NCBI GenBank assembly: GCA_963789075.1
Contig: CAWBJQ010000014.1
Span: 558,001 to 622,000, forward strand
Direction of reading: 5' to 3'
DNA: 64,000 nt
DNA from: DATATJ01 sp963789075
GTDB lineage: Bacteria > Acidobacteriota > Vicinamibacteria > Vicinamibacterales > CAVVIG01
The notes beneath the pieces are model-generated. The model searched no databases. It saw only the letters and a list, made by a program, of their open reading frames with translations, and had not been told where the DNA came from. The position numbers and the translations under genes are program-made. Shown piece after piece: positions 61,275-64,000 of the stretch (position 1 is the first letter of the stretch; each line of letters opens with the position of its first letter).

Positions 61275-62103
61275 TCGCAGCCGACTGTCGGTCGCACTCG
61301 TCGACGTGAACGAAGGCCGCGAAGACGACTTTCACACGCTCACACGGGAATTCGCTGGCGTGCTGCTCAGGATGGGCTACGGACGCGCGGAGGTGATCCG
61401 CGACGAGGGGCACGCCCTGCGCTTTTATGCAGTCCGTCACTGGACCGATGCCGATTCCGCGGATCGCTGCCACGCGGATCCCGCTATCCAGGCGCTGACC
61501 GCGCGGTTGTATCAGATTGCCCGGGTCACGCATGTAGTCAACGGCGTGCGGCGGCCGAATCCGAATCGCCTGCTCATCGATGATCGCCGCGCGGGCGTCG
61601 AACCCGATCGCCGGAGCGGGTTCGATCGACGGGTGCAGGAGGTCGAACGTGCCGAAGGCGAGCGCCGGACCAACGCCGATCGCCGAATCGGACCACGGCG
61701 CCTGCGCCACGGCCGAGGCGAGGTCGATCTGATCAGCGCAGCCCGGCGCGCACGCGAGCATGCGGACGCGGCGTTCTCGCACTTCAAAGTCGGCGCTGCG
61801 CTCGAAGCCGCGGACGGCACCGTGATCACCGGCTGCAATATCGAGAATGCGACGTACGGACTCACGATCTGCGCCGAGCGCGTGGCGATGTTCAAGGCGA
61901 TCTCGGAAGGACATCGCGCCTTCACTCGCATCGCCATCGTGGCTGATACCGAGGTGCCGACGCCGCCCTGCGGCGCGTGCCGGCAGATTCTCTGGGAGTT
62001 CGGCGGAAATCTCGAAGTGCAGCTGGCGAACCTCCATGAAGCCAAAGGCACGCACACGCTGAAGGACCTCCTGCCGCTGCCCTTCGACGCGCGGCTGCTT
62101 TAG
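61261..62103 (+). CDS. cdd: cytidine deaminase with an extra N-terminal ABM-like domain and DRR-rich linker
   Basis: 280 residues from TTG 61261. C-terminal cytidine deaminase (about 155-280): AARRAREHADAAFSHFKVGA, CNIENATYGLTICAERVAMF (the CAE zinc/proton-shuttle motif) and PTPPCGACRQILWEFGGN (PCxxC). N-terminal 100 residues (SVALVDVNEGREDDFHTLTR, ALRFYAVRHWTDADSADRC) resemble a small antibiotic-biosynthesis-monooxygenase-type barrel. Between them lies a basic linker with repeated DRR (DDRRAGVEPDRRSGFDRRVQ, ERRTNADRRIGP). Classical Cdd is about 130 residues, so the front half is an addition. A separate gene joined by a frameshift is possible, but no break is visible. Confidence 0.8.
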   Translation: MADSDRSRLSVALVDVNEGREDDFHTLTREFAGVLLRMGYGRAEVIRDEGHALRFYAVRHWTDADSADRCHADPAIQALTARLYQIARVTHVVNGVRRPNPNRLLIDDRRAGVEPDRRSGFDRRVQEVERAEGERRTNADRRIGPRRLRHGRGEVDLISAARRAREHADAAFSHFKVGAALEAADGTVITGCNIENATYGLTICAERVAMFKAISEGHRAFTRIAIVADTEVPTPPCGACRQILWEFGGNLEVQLANLHEAKGTHTLKDLLPLPFDARLL

Positions 62104-62133
62104 CGGGGGATCAGGGATCAGGGATCGGGAGAT
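62104..62133. repeat. GGGATCA stutter repeat
   Basis: GGGGATCAGGGATCAGGGATC follows the cdd stop. It is the reverse-complement family of 33447-33498. Confidence 0.6.
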
Positions 62134-62167
62134 CGGCCCGGGCCCTGCCTCGTATCCGCCGAAGCGG

Positions 62168-62173
62168 TACAAT
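62168..62173 (+). promoter_or_regulatory. TACAAT -10 hexamer 6 nt before the mtnA start
   Basis: GCGGTACAATCGTTGG-ATG. A transcript from this -10 would start at or next to the ATG, so the mtnA message is probably leaderless. No clear -35. Confidence 0.45.
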
Positions 62174-62179
62174 CGTTGG

Positions 62180-63250
62180 ATGCTCCCGACGATTGCCAGG
62201 GAAGCCGACGCGGTCGTGATGATCGATCAGCGGAAGCTGCCGTCCGAAGAGATCTACGTCCGCTGCAAGACCGCCGCTGAAGTGGCGCGCGCCATCAAGA
62301 CGATGGTCATCCGCGGTGCGCCGGCGATCGGCGTCGCTGCCGCGATGGGCATCGCGCTCGGCGTGCGGCGCAGTACCGCAACCGGCACGCAGAAGCTCGC
62401 CGCCGATTTCTACAAGATCTGCGAAATGATGGCCGCGACCCGGCCGACAGCCGTGAATCTGTTCTGGGCCATCGATCGCATGAAGCGATCGTTCGCGGCC
62501 GGTGCCGAGGCGGGCGAATCGGTCGGACAGATCCAGGATCGGCTCGATCGCGAGGCGGCGCTCATCCACGACGAGGATGTGGCCAGCTGCCGCGCGATGG
62601 GCGCGTTCGGCGCCGCCGTCGTTCCCGCGGACGCGCGTATCCTCACGCACTGCAATGCCGGCGCGCTGGCCACGGCAGGTTACGGCACGGCGCTCGGCGT
62701 CATCCGCGGCGCGATTGAAGCGGGCAAGCAGGTCGTAGTGTTCGCCGACGAGACGCGGCCGTTTCTCCAGGGCGCGCGGCTCACGGCGTGGGAGCTCGTC
62801 CGCGACGGCATCGACACAACCGTCATCACCGACAACATGGCCGGTGCGCTCATGCGTCAGGGCGGCGTCAACTTCGTCGTCGTCGGCGCCGACCGCATTG
62901 CAGCCAACGGCGATACGGCAAACAAGATCGGCACGTACAGCGTCGCCGTCCTGGCGCGCGAGCATCAGATTCCGTTCTACGTCGCGGCGCCTCTGTCCAC
63001 GATCGACTTGCGTACGGCCGACGGCGCGCACATTCCGATTGAACAGCGCAGCGCGAAGGAGGTGACGCACGTGAAGGGCGCACAGATCGCCCCCGCGGGC
63101 GCGCACGTCTGGAACCCGGCGTTCGACGTCACGCCGCACGAGCTGATCGCCGGTATCATCACCGAGCGCGGAATTTTCAGGGCGCCGTATACGGAGTCGC
63201 TGAAACAGGCATTCCAACTGGAACCAGCGCTCCACCACGGAGGACACTGA
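62180..63250 (+). CDS. mtnA: S-methyl-5-thioribose-1-phosphate isomerase
   Basis: 356 residues, intact. Methionine salvage step converting MTR-1-P to MTRu-1-P. MtnA/eIF2B-alpha family features: VIRGAPAIGVAAAMGIALGV, the active-site cysteine in LTHCNAGALATAGYGTALGV, the catalytic aspartate in VVGADRIAANGDTANKIGTY. Closes with PAGAHVWNPAFDVTPHELIAG, as usual. With pnp upstream, it links purine-nucleoside phosphorolysis to methylthioadenosine recycling, but is probably on its own promoter (TACAAT 6 nt before the ATG). Confidence 0.93.
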   Translation: MLPTIAREADAVVMIDQRKLPSEEIYVRCKTAAEVARAIKTMVIRGAPAIGVAAAMGIALGVRRSTATGTQKLAADFYKICEMMAATRPTAVNLFWAIDRMKRSFAAGAEAGESVGQIQDRLDREAALIHDEDVASCRAMGAFGAAVVPADARILTHCNAGALATAGYGTALGVIRGAIEAGKQVVVFADETRPFLQGARLTAWELVRDGIDTTVITDNMAGALMRQGGVNFVVVGADRIAANGDTANKIGTYSVAVLAREHQIPFYVAAPLSTIDLRTADGAHIPIEQRSAKEVTHVKGAQIAPAGAHVWNPAFDVTPHELIAGIITERGIFRAPYTESLKQAFQLEPALHHGGH

Positions 63251-63325
63251 GGCCACGGAGGTTGAGCCCTTCCGTACAGGATTTTCCGCCTGTGTCCTCC
63301 GTGTCCTCTGTGGTAGAGCGTTTGA
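63228..63325. repeat. CCACGGAGGACACTGAGG inverted stutter repeat
   Basis: CTCCACCACGGAGGACACTG and GTGTCCTCCGTGTCCTCTGT arms are inverted; overlaps the end of mtnA. Same family as 40538-40640. Confidence 0.7.
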
Positions 63326-63348
63326 CGAACGAAGTCACCACGTAGCAG

Positions 63349-64000
63349 ATGCGTATCCTCGGCATCGAAACCTCCTGCGACGAGACGTCCGCGGCCGTTG
63401 TCGAAGAAACCGGCGACGCGGCACGGCCCTGGGCCACGCGCGCCAACATCGTCGCATCGCAGATACCGATTCATCGCGAGTGGGGCGGCGTCGTGCCGGA
63501 GCTGGCGTCGCGCCAGCACATCCGCGACATCTGCGGCGTCGTCGAGCGCGCGCTCACTGAAGCGGACGCCACGTGGAGCGATCTCGGCGCGGTCGCGGTC
63601 ACGCAGGGGCCTGGACTCGTCGGATCGCTGTTGGTCGGCATTTCCTTCGCCAAGGCGGCGGCCGCGGCGGCAAATCTGCCGCTCGTCGCCGTGCATCACC
63701 TCGCCGGGCACATTGAATCGCTGGTCCTGGAGAACGGCGAGCTGCCGCTGCCCGCGGTGGTTCTCGTGGTGTCAGGCGGTCACACGAGTCTGTATCTGAT
63801 CGAGCGCCCCGGCGCCTATCGGCTGCTGAGCCGCACGAGAGACGATGCGGCGGGCGAGGCGTACGACAAGGTCGCCAAGCTGCTGGGCCTTGGCTATCCG
63901 GGCGGACCGATTATCGACCGCCTGGCGACGGTCGGAAACGATCGCGCGGTCGCGCTGCCAACGACGCGCCTCACGCACGCGGATCGCAATGCACCGGAGC
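63349..64000 (+). CDS. tsaD: tRNA N6-adenosine threonylcarbamoyltransferase TsaD, N-terminal part
   Basis: Starts ATG 63349 and runs off the right edge; 217 residues visible without a break. ASKHA fold: ILGIETSCDETSAAVVEETG, the metal-binding HxxxH in VAVHHLAGHIESLVLEN, the phosphate loop LVVSGGHTSLYL, and EAYDKVAKLLGLGYPGGPII. Universal enzyme that, with TsaB, TsaC and TsaE, makes t6A37 in tRNAs decoding ANN codons. Confidence 0.95.
   Translation, partial: MRILGIETSCDETSAAVVEETGDAARPWATRANIVASQIPIHREWGGVVPELASRQHIRDICGVVERALTEADATWSDLGAVAVTQGPGLVGSLLVGISFAKAAAAAANLPLVAVHHLAGHIESLVLENGELPLPAVVLVVSGGHTSLYLIERPGAYRLLSRTRDDAAGEAYDKVAKLLGLGYPGGPIIDRLATVGNDRAVALPTTRLTHADRNAPE

Overview
The window is GC-rich bacterial chromosome. 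Gene content suggests an Acidobacteriota lineage, probably Vicinamibacteria-like: CRTAC1/ASPIC proteins, a sortilin-type propeller, many secreted proteins of unknown function, an mreBCD-mrdA-rodA-rng cell-shape operon and GC-rich palindromic repeats between genes. This placement is inference from content; no rRNA gene is present.

Layout. 1-13 kb: secreted and lipoprotein genes, a B12-binding radical SAM protein, a peroxiredoxin whose catalytic cysteine codon is an in-frame UGA followed by a SECIS-like hairpin (probable selenoprotein), a polar amino-acid ABC transporter with binding protein and permease fused, two NAD(P) dehydrogenases, an FG-GAP/ASPIC protein, an APC permease and an NHL propeller. 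13-26 kb: an envelope lipid/glycan region with two CDP-alcohol phosphotransferases, a fatty-acid 2-hydroxylase-like enzyme, a PhnW-like aminotransferase, three GT4 glycosyltransferases, a polytopic glycosyltransferase, a flippase and two CTP-type nucleotidyltransferases. 26-33 kb: small accessory genes, a 168-bp MITE-like palindrome, a gene remnant, an LPxTA-tailed surface protein, an aquaporin and a tRNA-Leu(CAG). 33-47 kb: ppa, sppA, a PpiD/SurA-like chaperone, a GAF-GGDEF protein, then mreB-mreC-mreD-mrdA-rodA-rng. 47-57.6 kb, minus strand: ECF sigma factor, anti-sigma factor and DUF4097 protein; phosphatase-MGMT fusion and amidohydrolase; HD-GYP and HEAT proteins. 57.7-64 kb: nucleoside salvage (pdp, nupC-type transporter, pnp, a cytidine deaminase fusion), mtnA and the start of tsaD.

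Sequence quality. Many genes with clear family homology are split by single-base insertions or deletions, most densely in the first 13 kb. They hit housekeeping genes too (mrdA, rng), so I treat most as assembly errors and give the spanning coordinates. The UGA in the peroxiredoxin is different: the frame is intact on both sides of it.

Repeats. Gaps between genes are full of inverted repeats built from short tandem near-repeats, a 54-bp dispersed repeat (three copies, one inside a coding region), a 59-bp palindrome (two copies) and AAAAGGGG-type hairpins. Several start codons sit 6-10 nt behind a TAnnnT hexamer, which suggests leaderless transcripts.
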